Assembly: GCA_036346405.1 (NCBI GenBank)
Contig: CM070548.1
Coordinates: 64,442,877-64,506,876 of the forward strand
Direction: 5' to 3'
Origin: Phyllostachys edulis
Lineage: Eukaryota; Streptophyta; Magnoliopsida; Poales; Poaceae
DNA: 64,000 nucleotides
Shown here: positions 45,094-54,930 of the stretch, in pieces
Numbering within the stretch: the stretch's first letter is position 1
Layout of the letters: each line of letters begins with the position of its first letter
Position numbers and translations under genes: made by a program
Notes under the pieces: generated by a model
Databases searched by the model: none
Seen by the model: only the letters and a program-made list of their open reading frames with translations
Told to the model about the DNA's origin: nothing

Positions 45094-45648
45094 TTAGCAT
45101 GCGTCCCACAAGGACCCCTGCGGCCAGTGCTGAGAGCTCTCGGCCGCGTCACTGACATCCTGGCCCCACTTTGGTGGGTCCAGCAGCATGGCCTCTGCCA
45201 TCTCGGTCCACAGCTTGGGCGACTCCAGCTCAAACTCGCCGTCGCCGCTCCCCAGCTCGATCTGGCTCGGACCAAGCACGGTCGGGTTGGCACCCGCGGC
45301 GGCGGCAGCAGCGACCAGCGCCGGCTCGCGCCGCACCCGTTCGGCCGCCTCCGCCGCCGCGGCTCGGATGTCGATGGGGTCCGTGGTGGCCGGCTGGGGA
45401 AGCCAGCCGACCGACCCCGGGAAGTTGAGCTGCGCGTCCCGCCCGCGCAGCCGCAGCGCCGCCACGTCGTGCGCCACCGCTGCCATCTCGGCCGAGTCGA
45501 AGCTGCCGAGCCAGATGCGGACCTTGGTGCCGGGCTGCCGGATCTCCGAGACCCACTTGCCCCATTTCCGCCTCCTCACGCCCCTGTACTGAGGGCTCGT
45601 CATGATCGGAGCCTCCTGGTCTCTGGCCAGCTGCTGCTGCTGGTCCAT
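45094..45648 (-). CDS. AP2/ERF transcription factor, DREB-like
   Basis: An intact, intronless frame of 184 residues from ATG 45648 (MDQQQQLARDQEAP) to the stop after WDAC. The AP2 DNA-binding domain spans about residues 21-77: YRGVRRRKWGKWVSEIR, RIWLGSFDSAEMAAVAHDVA and LNFPGSVGWLP. Valine at domain position 14 and the LNFP end fit the DREB (A-4/A-5-like) branch; position 19 is Gln rather than the usual Glu. An Ala-rich helix (DIRAAAAEAAERV) follows, then an acidic C-terminal part (LESPKLWTEMAEAMLL) that may activate transcription. It should act in the nucleus at DRE/GCC-type promoters, often in stress or growth responses. The frame opens 21 bases earlier at a TTG, which is not a plant start. 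High GC is typical of grass ERF genes. The exact orthologue is not known. Confidence 0.93.
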   Translation of the reverse strand: MDQQQQLARDQEAPIMTSPQYRGVRRRKWGKWVSEIRQPGTKVRIWLGSFDSAEMAAVAHDVAALRLRGRDAQLNFPGSVGWLPQPATTDPIDIRAAAAEAAERVRREPALVAAAAAAGANPTVLGPSQIELGSGDGEFELESPKLWTEMAEAMLLDPPKWGQDVSDAAESSQHWPQGSLWDAC

Positions 45649-45750
45649 CAGCGCGATCTCACAAAGCAATTATACCCTAGAAATTTGTGCTTTCCAAAGA
45701 GGAATGGGTGATCTTGGTGCAATGCAGATTTGGAGGTGATCTTGGTGTGC

Positions 45751-45757
45751 TTATATA
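45751..45757 (-). promoter_or_regulatory. TATA box of the ERF gene
   Basis: The minus strand reads CTATATAAGC about 105 bases upstream of the ATG at 45648. A transcription start some 30 bases downstream would give a 5' UTR of about 70-80 bases, normal for an ERF gene. Confidence 0.75.
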
Positions 45758-46198
45758 GCGCAATGGGTGCATGGTGACTAGTTGCTGGTGCATGAAAACG
45801 CCAGATGATCATGTGTGCTGAATAAGCTACTGATTTCTGTGTTGAGTGGCTTGTGATTTGTGATTTGCTGTGGCACAAGCACACTGCTGCTGTGGCTAAC
45901 GAGTGATGACTGCTCGTCACACGTGTTGGTGTAAGATATATTTTGAGTCTATTAATTGAAACAGAAGAAAGAATCGGTTGCCGAAAAGATCCCAACGAAG
46001 GTGACAGTGACACTGGTGCTGTGTGTGTGAGGGAGAGAGTTCGCTAGTTGGGGATAAGTTCGGTCGACTGAACTATTTGTTAGATGGATATAAGTTGATT
46101 GCCTCATTGGTGAAGATGTAGAATCTTGGGCATCAATCATGCATGGCAAGCTGCAAAATAGTGCCTAAAATGCCATCCATTATTATTATTTTCTTTTT
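45758..46198 (-). other. Upstream region of the ERF gene
   Basis: No coding sequence. It contains an ACACGTG element (45918-45924; G-box/ABRE-like core CACGTG) about 275 bases upstream of the ATG, and ACGT/CGTCAC-like bases beside it. Any function in ERF regulation is inference from motif and position. Confidence 0.45.
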
Positions 46199-46462
46199 TT
46201 CGATTACAAGAAAGACACATACACCACCATGCACGCACATCACACGCACACGTACACGAGCGCGCCCCCCAGCACACACCTAGAAAGACATAAATTCACA
46301 ACATCACAAAATTCATACTGAAGCGCACGCAGTAAAGGTGGATACCAGGATTTGAATCATAATGGGTAGAGTCGTACACCCATAATCCTACCACCCCACC
46401 AAAAGGAAACACAAGATCTCGTACAACAACGAGTAGGCTTTTACCACTGAGCTAACATGTTA
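46199..46462 (-). mobile_element. tRNA-derived SINE
   Basis: On the minus strand the unit starts with an A-box-like TAGCTCAGTGGTA (plus 46444-46456) and has a B-box-like GATTCAAATCC (plus 46348-46358). It continues with a GTGTGTG/GCGTGTGATGTGCG-rich body and ends in TTGTAATCG followed by an A run (plus T run 46194-46200). Internal Pol III boxes and an A tail define tRNA-derived SINEs such as those of grasses. The box spacing is wider than in a tRNA and there is no tRNA fold, so it is not a tRNA gene. A target duplication could not be placed with certainty. Confidence 0.6.
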
Positions 46463-47096
46463 ATTTCATATTTAGATCATGTCTGAATCGGCGAATTTTT
46501 TGCGGTTCCCGTATGAATTGAATTGTTTTACGTGATATTTATGCATTCCATGTAGACCCTTTTTAGTGAACTGCTAGTGCGTCAAAGGTCTAATAGCAAT
46601 TAGCCAATGCTCACAGGTCACAAGTCACATTCTCAGAGACTGGGAGTTAAGGACCATTTAGGTCGCCATATTGCATCATGGGACACACGTCCACCTTAGG
46701 CCCGTACGAAAGGTCCTTCACCGTATCCATCACCTGCCGTACAAATGCTTTAAAAAAGATTTGTTTCTTTTTAAAAGAGGGTTTTCTTCACCCATGTTTG
46801 ATTCAGGTTTTGAACACAAAAAAAGCAGTTGAGACCAGGGATAAAATTAAATATCGGTGGTAACCGGTATTGATGTGTAGGTTTTGGCCTATTTTTGATT
46901 GATCAATCTAGTACCCATTCACTTGTTGTTTGTTGTTAGCAATTCAAAAACGTTTAAATAAAATTGAAAAATGTAGAATTTGAATTAGTGAACAGTAATT
47001 AAACTGGCCAGGAACCGTACAAATTCAGATTTGGAGTCTAAATTTGATAATTGAAACCAACTGGTAGAAAACCGGTTACAGACAGAGTTCTGTTTT
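46463..47096. other. Host intergenic DNA
   Basis: No gene or known repeat recognised. It has ordinary AT-rich composition; short ACCGGTTAC/GTAACCGGT words occur near 46859 and 47071. Confidence 0.5.
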
Positions 47097-48110
47097 TGTG
47101 AATATCATGGGGATATGCTCGTGATTTCATAATGATGATACAATTGACAATGGTGGTGAGGCTTTGTGGAAACACTTGTTTTCGACAAATTTCAGAGGCT
47201 GTCAGACTTCAAGCGGTCTAACCGGCCATGGGCAGGTTATAGGGGTTGGCGGTCAGACCGGCCATGGTGGCGGTCTGACTGGCCAAAAGTTCAAGTTCAA
47301 GTTTGAGGCGGGCCAAAAATTGAGGGTGTAGGAAAGAGAGAGGTTTCTTCTGCACTTGGTCTCATATTTTTTGGAGCTTTGAGTCAAAAATTCTATCTAG
47401 TTTGAATTTCTAGAGAGGGTTCATATTTTCAGGGAGAAAATATGGCTAAGGCAATGTGTTGGCGATCAGACCAGCTATGGGTGGCGGTCTAACTGGTTTT
47501 GCCTTGTTCGCCGGCCAGCAAGGCGGCGATGATCGTTGGTTAGGTTAAATTCATGGGTCCCGGTGCATATATGTTGCATGATGCATGTTTTGACTAACGT
47601 GAGTCAAGTTGCGAAGAACTTGTGCCCATAATCGATTTCTTGGTCTATTGTCGTGCAGGAAGCTTGGAGGTCAACGACGGTCAACGGCGAGGATGATTGG
47701 GACAAGTCTTGGAGAGCTGAGGTCCAGAACGATCGAGGATACCGGGTGAAGTCAGTGGACTCAAGCATGGCGTGAAATGGACAAGGATGACCGAACGGGA
47801 AGTTCGGTGTGATCGGTTGCATCAAGCGGCGCGGGGGTTAATGCAAGTGCCATGGTGATTTCAATGGGAGCCTGATGGGCGACTTGCCAACATGAAGAGA
47901 GTCATTGATCAACCTACAGGTAGCGAAGCATGGGATTGCTTCATGAAGATTGGACTTGGTCTTTGGAGAAGGATCGAGAAGGGGTATTTTGGTAACTTCA
48001 CTAAAATTACGCATTGGTGACCTTTGGCTAAACCGCGGTGCAAGACAATGCAAGGAGAGATGTTTTAGGTCAAGTGACGATAAAGATCATGAAAAAACGG
48101 ATTTGGGAAG

Positions 48111-48836
48111 TGTCGGTGTTTTAGAACCGAACTTACGTAAAGATTGTTTGATTCGGGGGGTCTCCTAGAATAGAATCATGCAGAGATTGACACGGAATTT
48201 TTATACTGTGTTCGGCCTTCTCCGAGAGAATAACAACCCTACTCCCGTGTGTATGGTATTGAGTGTATATCGAACAATCAGGGAAAAACTCGACTATTAC
48301 AGATAGTGCTTGTATTCCCGATGGCCCGATTGATGCTCCTCCTCCTTTTCTAGTTGCCGCTTTTATAGTACGTGAAGGAGCGCGTAGCTACTCGTAAAGC
48401 GCCTCATCACCACCTCGTAACGCGCATGTTGGTAGTAATTACCGTGTATTAATTCTCCACGCCGCCAACAACTATATACCGTAGATAATGGGTATTACGT
48501 GCCATTATTCTCAGAGAATAACAACAGATGATGATCGTTTGAATCCTTTAATCAATAAGACCCACTTGTCTCGCAGTGTTCATTTGATTATAAGGTGGTC
48601 GTAGTGACCTAGTCGTAGAGGAATCTACGACTATGAGGTAGTCGAGCAAGTCTTATGACTATGGGATAGTCGTAGCATAACTTACGACTATGGGGGTGGT
48701 CGAGAAGAACTTACGACCATTCATTTGGTTCTTCCTTCATAACATTAAGGGTACACTCGTGGTTCACATGACGCCATATTTACCTATAATAAAAATTATA
48801 GATAAAAGGTAAAATGAGGATTATTATATCTCGCCA
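48111..48836 (-). repeat. 3' LTR of the Tat element
   Basis: Outer end TGTCGGTGTTTTAGAACC next to TSD GGAAG; inner end ATTATATCTCGCCA at 48836 followed by the PPT. A TATA-like box (minus TATAAAAG) is at 48360-48367. It pairs with 60524-61250 with scattered small indels. Hairpin repeats of GTCGTA...TACGAC occupy 48596-48720. Confidence 0.92.
48596..48720. repeat. Tandem hairpin array in Tat LTR
   Basis: Four to five units of about 30 bp each form a small inverted repeat, for example GTCGTAGAGGAATCTACGAC and AGTCGTAGCATAACTTACGA. The same array is at about 61005-61130 in the other LTR, with the two copies differing by dinucleotide gaps. It lies upstream of the TATA box in minus orientation, so in U3. 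Confidence 0.8.
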
Positions 48837-48854
48837 TCTAGCCCCCACTTTCAA
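48837..48854 (-). other. Polypurine tract of the Tat element
   Basis: The minus strand reads TGAAAGTGGGGGCTAGA directly before the 3' LTR end at 48836. This is typical of Tat-type gypsy elements. Confidence 0.85.
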
Positions 48855-49411
48855 GTGAAAGCAACTTACTTGGTAAAGGGTTCTAGATGGTCTTACGATC
48901 ATGAGAGGATCAGAGAAAATAATCGAAGGAAAAACTCTTCGACAGGTACTACTTTGACCGTAAATGTGCTTGGTCAAGAAAATTGCTTACGACTATCAAG
49001 TGGTCGAAGCATTTCTACGATCACAAGGTGGTCGAGTATAGTGATCGGAAGAAGGAACTTTCCGATTATCATTTCCTTTGGTTGAAGAGATCTAACCAAG
49101 GAAGTAATTTCGCTTGAGATGTAAACGCAAACCTGAATTTCTAAGCGGACACATCGGGAATCTCAAACGACGCTCGCTAGCTCGTTCGTTGAAGCGTTCC
49201 CGAGACGGTGGCGACCCTTGAATGTCACGATCCGCTCAAGGTACGCGGTTATATATACTCACCGGAGGGTAAAACCTAAGATCTTACTTTTCCCCAAATT
49301 GCTCCCCGCTGTTCTCAAGCTCTTGCCTTCTCCGCCGAAGTCGTTTGCCTTCTTCGTCACGCCACTCCAATTGTGCCCTCTTTTTCGACCCAAAATTTCG
49401 CTTCCGAGAGA
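48855..49411. other. Tat element non-coding sequence upstream of the antisense ORF
   Basis: No protein domain was recognised. GTCG-rich words related to the LTR hairpins continue to about 49040. A plus-strand ATATATACT stretch at about 49251-49260 could be a TATA-like promoter for the antisense ORF. Confidence 0.35.
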
Positions 49412-50339
49412 GATGGCCAGAAAGTTTCGATTGGGAAGAGTCGGAGATGGATGCGCGAAGATTCAAGCCCTAGTTGTCGCCGGAAGATTCCAGAGAAGAC
49501 TCTTGTGAAATGGCTTCGCATTTGGGCAAGATTACCGTCAGGAGAATGGGCAAATTCTGCCTTCCAAGCTTATTGTGAGTGTGGCCTTCGATCGCTGCTC
49601 ACCCCTTTCTCACCGCAGTGCTCGAGCATTTTGGGGTGGAGTTAGTGAACCTTGGTCCTAACTCTATCACCATGCCGAAGCGCTTTAGATATTTGTGCGA
49701 GGCGATTCGGGAATTCCCATGACCTTGAGCTTTTCCAATATTTCTATGGAATGTCTCTCAAGTCGGGATTGCTGGAAGTTGTGGTCTAAAACTCCACGAC
49801 GGAAGTCGAGGGAGTATATTCAGAGTTTCACCCGGCCTTCGTGGGTCGGATGGAGGAAGAGGTGGTTTTATCGAAAGTCACTCGTAAGATGCCTCTCTTT
49901 CGTGGGAAAGGTCACGAAAAGCAATCTTCATGGATTCGACTCGAAGATATCACCGGATTGCCCTTATGTTCAAGCTATCAAGGACTTGAAGAAGGAAGGG
50001 TCGACCGGATGGCATGTGGTGAAAGATTTCATCACACTAATTAGTCCTTGAAGAAACGAGCATCCCTATGTGGAGATACTGGCTAACTGCACTCCAACCA
50101 GTGACTACAACGAGGGTAAGTGAATTTTCGACTTAGCTCTCAGCTTGGTCTTTCTCGCAGTTGTTTAAAAGATGCCTTTATCTGCTTGAACAGATCTTTC
50201 ACCAAATGGAGATTGACGTTAGAGTCAAACTCGCTTAGAGAAGTCTCCGCCACTTAGTGTGGCGGTTCCTAAAATCCTTGCGGTCGATCCGCAGAGGAAA
50301 GGATGGTTCGCCTAAAGGTAATCAAGAGTTGATTTTATC

Positions 50340-50500
50340 TTTAAGACTTTATAGTCGAGAAAGAACTTACGACTAGAGAAATGTTGTAGAAAAAACTTAC
50401 AACTTAGTCGTGACCGTAGGAAATCTTACTTGCGAGAAAAGGTCGAGAAAAACTTACGATTTGATATCGGTCGAGAAAATCTTACGACCGCTAGTAATTC
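50340..50500. repeat. GTCGA...TTACGAC repeats inside the antisense ORF region
   Basis: Four imperfect units such as GTCGAGAAAGAACTTACGAC, GTCGAGAAAAACTTACGAT and GTCGAGAAAATCTTACGACC lie in an interval that looks intronic. They resemble the LTR hairpin units at 48596-48720. Confidence 0.7.
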
Positions 50501-51404
50501 TTCTCTTCGCTTTTGCTTTACGTAAAGTAGGCATGGAAAATCATCTGGATGATGAAGAAGTCAGCATCGATAACCATCGGTGCAGGGTTGACAAAGGACA
50601 AAGGCTCAGCTCCTTCGCCCAAGAGACGCCGACTTTTAAGGAGTGACGACAAAGGAGGGCGAGCTCGAGTTCTAGTCCTTCACCGCATCCTCTGCAAAGC
50701 TTAGGCGTATATAGCCGCAATCAAGCCGAGGCTAAAATAGCCAAGTGGAGGAGGTCAAGAATAACCTCTCAAGCGCAAACCTCGCAAGGCCAAGGTACCT
50801 TCTATTATGACAAAAATCTTTCGCAGCTTCGCCACTCCCGGTTTTGTTAAGCACTTGGAAAAGGAGAACCGAAGGATTTTATGTCTTTGTGAAGGATAAT
50901 ACCGCCCAAAGAGAGCCTATGGTGATGACAATGTCGCTTCTTGGAGTGGTCGAGACCGATCTCGCCATCCAGAAAGTCGAGACCGAGAGATGGTCCTCGT
51001 TCAAAATCCACGACCAGACGTGGTCGTGGCTAAGCCCATTCTTCAACTCGAACTTCACCGTATGGTCGAGAGAAGAAGAAATCTTCCGCTGGGAAAGTGA
51101 CTCCCAAATTCTGCTTAGGTCCAAGGTGCAGAGGTATGTGAAATATACTAAAGTGTAAAAACAGAATTTACCTTTTTCCTTTTCACAACCCGAATTGCTT
51201 TCCTTTTCTCGTTTTTAGCCCGACTCTTCAAATTTCGAATGCTTCCGTTGAGAAGCCTATTGCTACCTCTCCACCGCTAGAGAGACAACAAGGAAGTGGT
51301 CGAGGATCATCCTCGCCCAGTGGTAGAGGAAGTCGTGGCGCCAAGTGGTTACGACAACCAATGAGGTACCATTGTACCCAAAGAAGGTAGCGGCTACAAC
51401 CTCT

Positions 51405-51540
51405 GGTAGCAGCGACCACAGAGATGGTCGTGGAGACTCCAACAGCAGCACCGCGACCACCGAGATGGTCGTGAAAGCTCCAAAGAACAAATGCGACTCT
51501 CGAGGCGGTCGCCACGACCACCGAGATGGTCGTGGATAGA
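51405..51540. repeat. Repeated CGACCACCGAGATGGTCG hairpins
   Basis: Three copies of ACCAC(C/A)GAGATGGTCGTG (about 51412-51434, 51460-51480, 51515-51536), each a six-base stem (CGACCA/TGGTCG) with a short loop. In one frame they would encode a repeated peptide of the antisense ORF. On the minus strand the same region reads RPSRWSW-like repeats. Confidence 0.7.
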
Positions 51541-52079
51541 ACAGAGGCAACCGCAGGCCTCCGTCAAGATGGTGGCGTTCTCGCCCACCGCGTCTTAAAG
51601 GAGATCGCAGACGTTCCTCCCTGACCAAAGAGAAACTGGTTACGTAATCAAGAAGAAGAGTATTTCAACTTCGCGCCGACTTCTTTGGGCTCGCTTCCAT
51701 CGAGGGTCTTCGCTTTCGGATCTCGCGATCGAAGTCCCCATCCCAACGATATTCCCAATAGAGGGATACCTTTGATAATGAACGCCTTGAGAAGGTTTGG
51801 TGACCAAGTCACGAAGGTAGACAAGTCAAGATCCCTGAGTCGGTTTACTCGATGTTTGCTCGATCAACTATGAATGTAAGTACTTAATCGCATATATATA
51901 TACAGTATAATCTTCTCTTGTTTCTCATCGTTTTTCATCTTGCGTAAAGCCATAGAGCAAATTGTCGTTGTTTCGGTGAATATCATCGACAACTTCTAGA
52001 GTATGCGACAGAAAGAGGAACTCGCAAACAGTAGAGAGGTGGTAAGTCATCGCTATTCATAGTCACCTTGGATTTGACT

Positions 52080-52215
52080 ACTTATATAGTGCTTACGGAT
52101 TTGTCATGGAAAAACTCACGACTAGGTAATGGTCGTAAAGACTTATGACCAAAGGGGCTTTGTCGAGAAGAACTTACGACTAGGTTAATGGTTGTAGAAG
52201 AATTTACAATCGATT
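52080..52215. repeat. Further GTCGT...TTACGAC repeats
   Basis: Another cluster of imperfect units (GGTCGTAAAGACTTATGACC, GTCGAGAAGAACTTACGACT, GTTGTAGAAGAATTTACAAT), related to those at 48596 and 50340. They are in a low-coding stretch between two exon-like blocks. Confidence 0.65.
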
Positions 52216-53384
52216 GACCCATGCTCATGTCCACCGTTATCCTTGCGGGTTAAACAAAGGACGCTTAAGATCTTAGCCGACTCGCCGATTATGAAAAAGA
52301 GGAGTCGAAAAAGTTTAGGAAGAGGTATTAGACCTCCCAAAAAGCTTAAAGAAGCTAACTCGCAACCATGAAGTCGCAGAAAAAATTAAACAAGAAGTGC
52401 TGAACTTAAGACATTTATATCTTTGATCTTTACCTAACTCTTGCTTCTTTTCGTAAAAAGAAGACGAGACGAAAAAGCTCCGTAATGAAGTTAGAGAGAA
52501 AACTTCGCTTATTCACGAGCTTACTCGTATGTCCAAAAATAAAGATCAAAACCTTGAGACGCTGGGAACTCAAATATCAAGTAAGTAATTCTTTACCCGC
52601 AATCCTTTACGAGTTATTTCCTTTTCTCACTTCCACTTCCTTTCTAGCAATGGACGTTAAATTGAGAGAACTTGAGATCTAAATCGCGATAAAGCCGTGA
52701 TTTATAACCGATCGCCCTTATTGCAAAGAAGAATGTAGAGGATATTGTATCATGGGAGAAAAAGTATGCCGAGACCGTTGCTTCCCATAATGAAGAGGTC
52801 AAGAAGTTGGATTCTCAACTAGTGGGTAAGAAATTCTTTTACCCGTGATTATTTTTGTTTTTTTTTCCTCTAGGAGTTTATTTTGTTTGACCAATCTTAT
52901 TTCTTCAGAGCAAGTGGTCGAAAACAAAAAGCTCATGAGGCTTCGACTTGTACCCAACAGAGATGGAAGCAATGAAGATTAAACTTCAAGGAAACATCAC
53001 GCCTCTGAACAATGTGCTTGGTGAGCTACATAGTGAGGGAAAGACTCTCAAGATGATACAATAGCTGCTCACACAAGTACCATTGGGGATCAAGTCGATC
53101 TTGCAAGATCCGTGACCACTCAAGGCCAATCAAGTCAATCGATAAAGGAAGCGGTCGAAATCGCAGAAGTTATGCATTAGCAAAACTTAAAGCTCATGAC
53201 CCCAACCTTAATGTGCAACCACTCGGCCGACTTCAACCGCTCTGAAGCGTAAGGAAGACGTCTCGATGGAGGAGATGCAATCGCTTGGTCGAAAGTTTCA
53301 GAGGAGATGCAATGGGCTCTCCTCTTCGTGAGTAGTCTGAATGAACTTGTGAAAAACAATCTTTTGTTGATGTAATCCATCTTG

Positions 53385-53670
53385 TTCCTCGCAAATCATC
53401 TTGTCGAGTAGTTAGTAACTCAAAAGATAATTAACTAATTTAAAGACTAAGAAATGAAGTCAAATGTAATGACTTTATCCTAGCCCCCGACTATTTGCTT
53501 AGTTTATGAAAACTAAGTAAATAGTTTTGTCTCCTGCAAATCATCTTGTCGAGTAGTTAGTAACTCAAAAGATAATTAACAAAATAAAGACTAAGAATTG
53601 AAATCAAATTATCTCTAGCCCCGACTATTTGTTGAGTTTGTTTAGACAAACTAAGTAAATAGTCTCAGAG
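53385..53670. repeat. Tandem duplication of about 145 bp
   Basis: Two adjacent copies begin GCAAATCATCTTGTCGAGTA (53388 and 53537). Each contains AACTCAAAAGATAATTAAC, a purine-tract-like block (minus GTCGGGG(G)CTAG) and the inverted repeat ACTATTTG(C/T)T(T/G)AGTTT ... AACTAAGTAAATAGT. Both lie between the antisense ORF and pol. Confidence 0.8.
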
Positions 53671-53744
53671 AAAGGGTTTCAAAAGAGAGGTTTGTTTAAC
53701 TTGTAGTTTTGGGTCTCAATTGTCATGCAATCGGTCGAAAGGGT

Positions 53745-54290
53745 GGTAACGAAGTTGACACTAGGAAGTTCCTTCTAGTGGGCGGGACCACGCAAGAGAG
53801 GAGAGGCTTCGACTAGGTAATGTTAACATCTCCGACTAGTTTAATCAAATCGAGAACGGCAACTTGAGTTAAGCAAACGCCTAGAGGACTTTAAAATATT
53901 TACTCGTCCTTCTCCCAGGACTCGATAAGTCTGTCCCCGGTAGCAAGAGTAGGAAACCGAACAAAGCTAGAAGCTCTTCCAGCAAGGTGACCACGCAGAG
54001 AGGAGAGGCTTCGACTAGATGTGTCTCTTCCTCCCACCGCTTGAGATGAAACGAGTACACCCAAGACGGTTAAGCAAATCGAGAAAGTGCGCTTTCTTAG
54101 AGTATTTTTCAAATTAATCAAGAAATAAACTAAGGTGAAAAGAGTTGGCCTTCAAAAATATTTCGACTAAATAAAACCCAAGTTCTTTGTGTTGGCCATA
54201 AAAGCGAGTAACGAGTCGACACTAGGAAACTCCTTCTAGTGGGCAGGACCACATGCAGAGAGGAGAGGCTTCGACTAGGTGATGTTATTT
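53745..54290. repeat. Three spaced copies of an 80-bp block
   Basis: A block with ACACTAGGAA...CTTCTAGTGGGC...GACCACGC and GAGAGGAGAGGCTTCGACTA occurs at about 53755-53825, 53985-54020 (partial) and 54215-54285, a spacing of about 230 bp. It forms an imperfect tandem array in the untranslated spacer of the Tat element. Confidence 0.75.
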
Positions 54291-54930
54291 GCCTTCTGAC
54301 CAAAGGTAAAGAAAACTGGTGTTTAAAACATAGTCGAAAAATAATGAAAGCACTACTCAAAAGTAAGACAATAGAGATAGAAAAACCCGATTCTTTATTG
54401 TCCTAATGGTCGGTTACACATAGAACTTGCGTGAATCGTCAATGTTCCAAGAATTCGAGAGAACTCCGCCGCCTTCCATTGCCAATCGTATCAATTCTCG
54501 ACGAGTAACTTCGACCATCGTAAGGACCTTCCCACTTGGGAGAAAGTTTGTTCCGATTAGACTTGATTGGCAAAGCCTCAATACTAAGTCACCTCTGAAG
54601 AAGGTCAGCGAGGTTGAACCTTACGATCGTAGTATCTTCGCAGGCTTGTTGGTAGATTGCCGAACTAATTAGGGCCTGGTTTCTCCTTTCTTCAAGTAGA
54701 TTAATATCATCTGCTCAATTTGTTCCTCGTTGGAGTCCGTGAATGTTTCGACTGTGTTGACCGTATCTTTAGTTCCGGAGGAAGCATAGCTTCAAAGACC
54801 AAGACTAAAAAGAAAGGTGTTTCTCCCAGAGTCTGACTAGTAGTTGTACGAATCGCCCATAATACGAGGGTAATTCTTGTACCCAAGCCCCGAGCGCTTG
54901 ATGAGTTGGTCAAGACTCGAGTTTTAATTC
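54291..54930 (-). pseudogene. Tat integrase C-terminal part and 3' end of pol (degenerate)
   Basis: The sequence continues from the integrase core towards the pol end, with readable but broken minus-strand frames (for example MRGIKTRVLTNSSSARGLGT in 54937-54707). No motif defines the exact end; the usual chromodomain is not seen. The boundary at about 54290 is set by the start of the tandem repeats. Confidence 0.5.

Larger units (their letters stand above)
49412..53380 (+). pseudogene. Antisense extra ORF of the Tat element (putative gypsy type transposon family), intron-rich
   Basis: The first part (49480-50060) reads across frames EKTLVKWLRIWARL, RQENGQI, AAHPFLTAVLEHFGVELVNL, GPNSITMPKRFRYLCEAI, then SREYIQSFTRPSWVGWRKRW and AIKDLKKEGSTGWHVVKDFI. 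This matches the conserved N-terminal domain of the plant 'putative gypsy type transposon' proteins. Later parts are Arg/Lys-rich (51230-51630) and coiled-coil-like (52380-53070). Intervals such as 52579-52649 (GTAAGTAATTC...TTTCTAG) and 52826-52876 (GTAAGAAATTC...CTCTAG) look like introns. The protein's role is unknown. Many frameshifts and stops suggest decay or sequence error. Confidence 0.65.

Noticed and set aside
45649..45669. Seven extra N-terminal codons of the ERF gene starting at 45669
   Set aside because: The codon at 45669 is TTG on the minus strand. Plants start at ATG, and the first in-frame ATG is at 45648.
45127..45711. Long plus-strand open frames opposite the ERF gene
   Set aside because: GC-rich coding DNA keeps antisense frames open; the products are Arg/Gly/Pro-rich with no domain, while the minus strand has a clear AP2 domain.
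46199..46462. A real tRNA gene
   Set aside because: The A and B box words are about 90 bases apart with no cloverleaf, and an A tail follows; a SINE explains it better.
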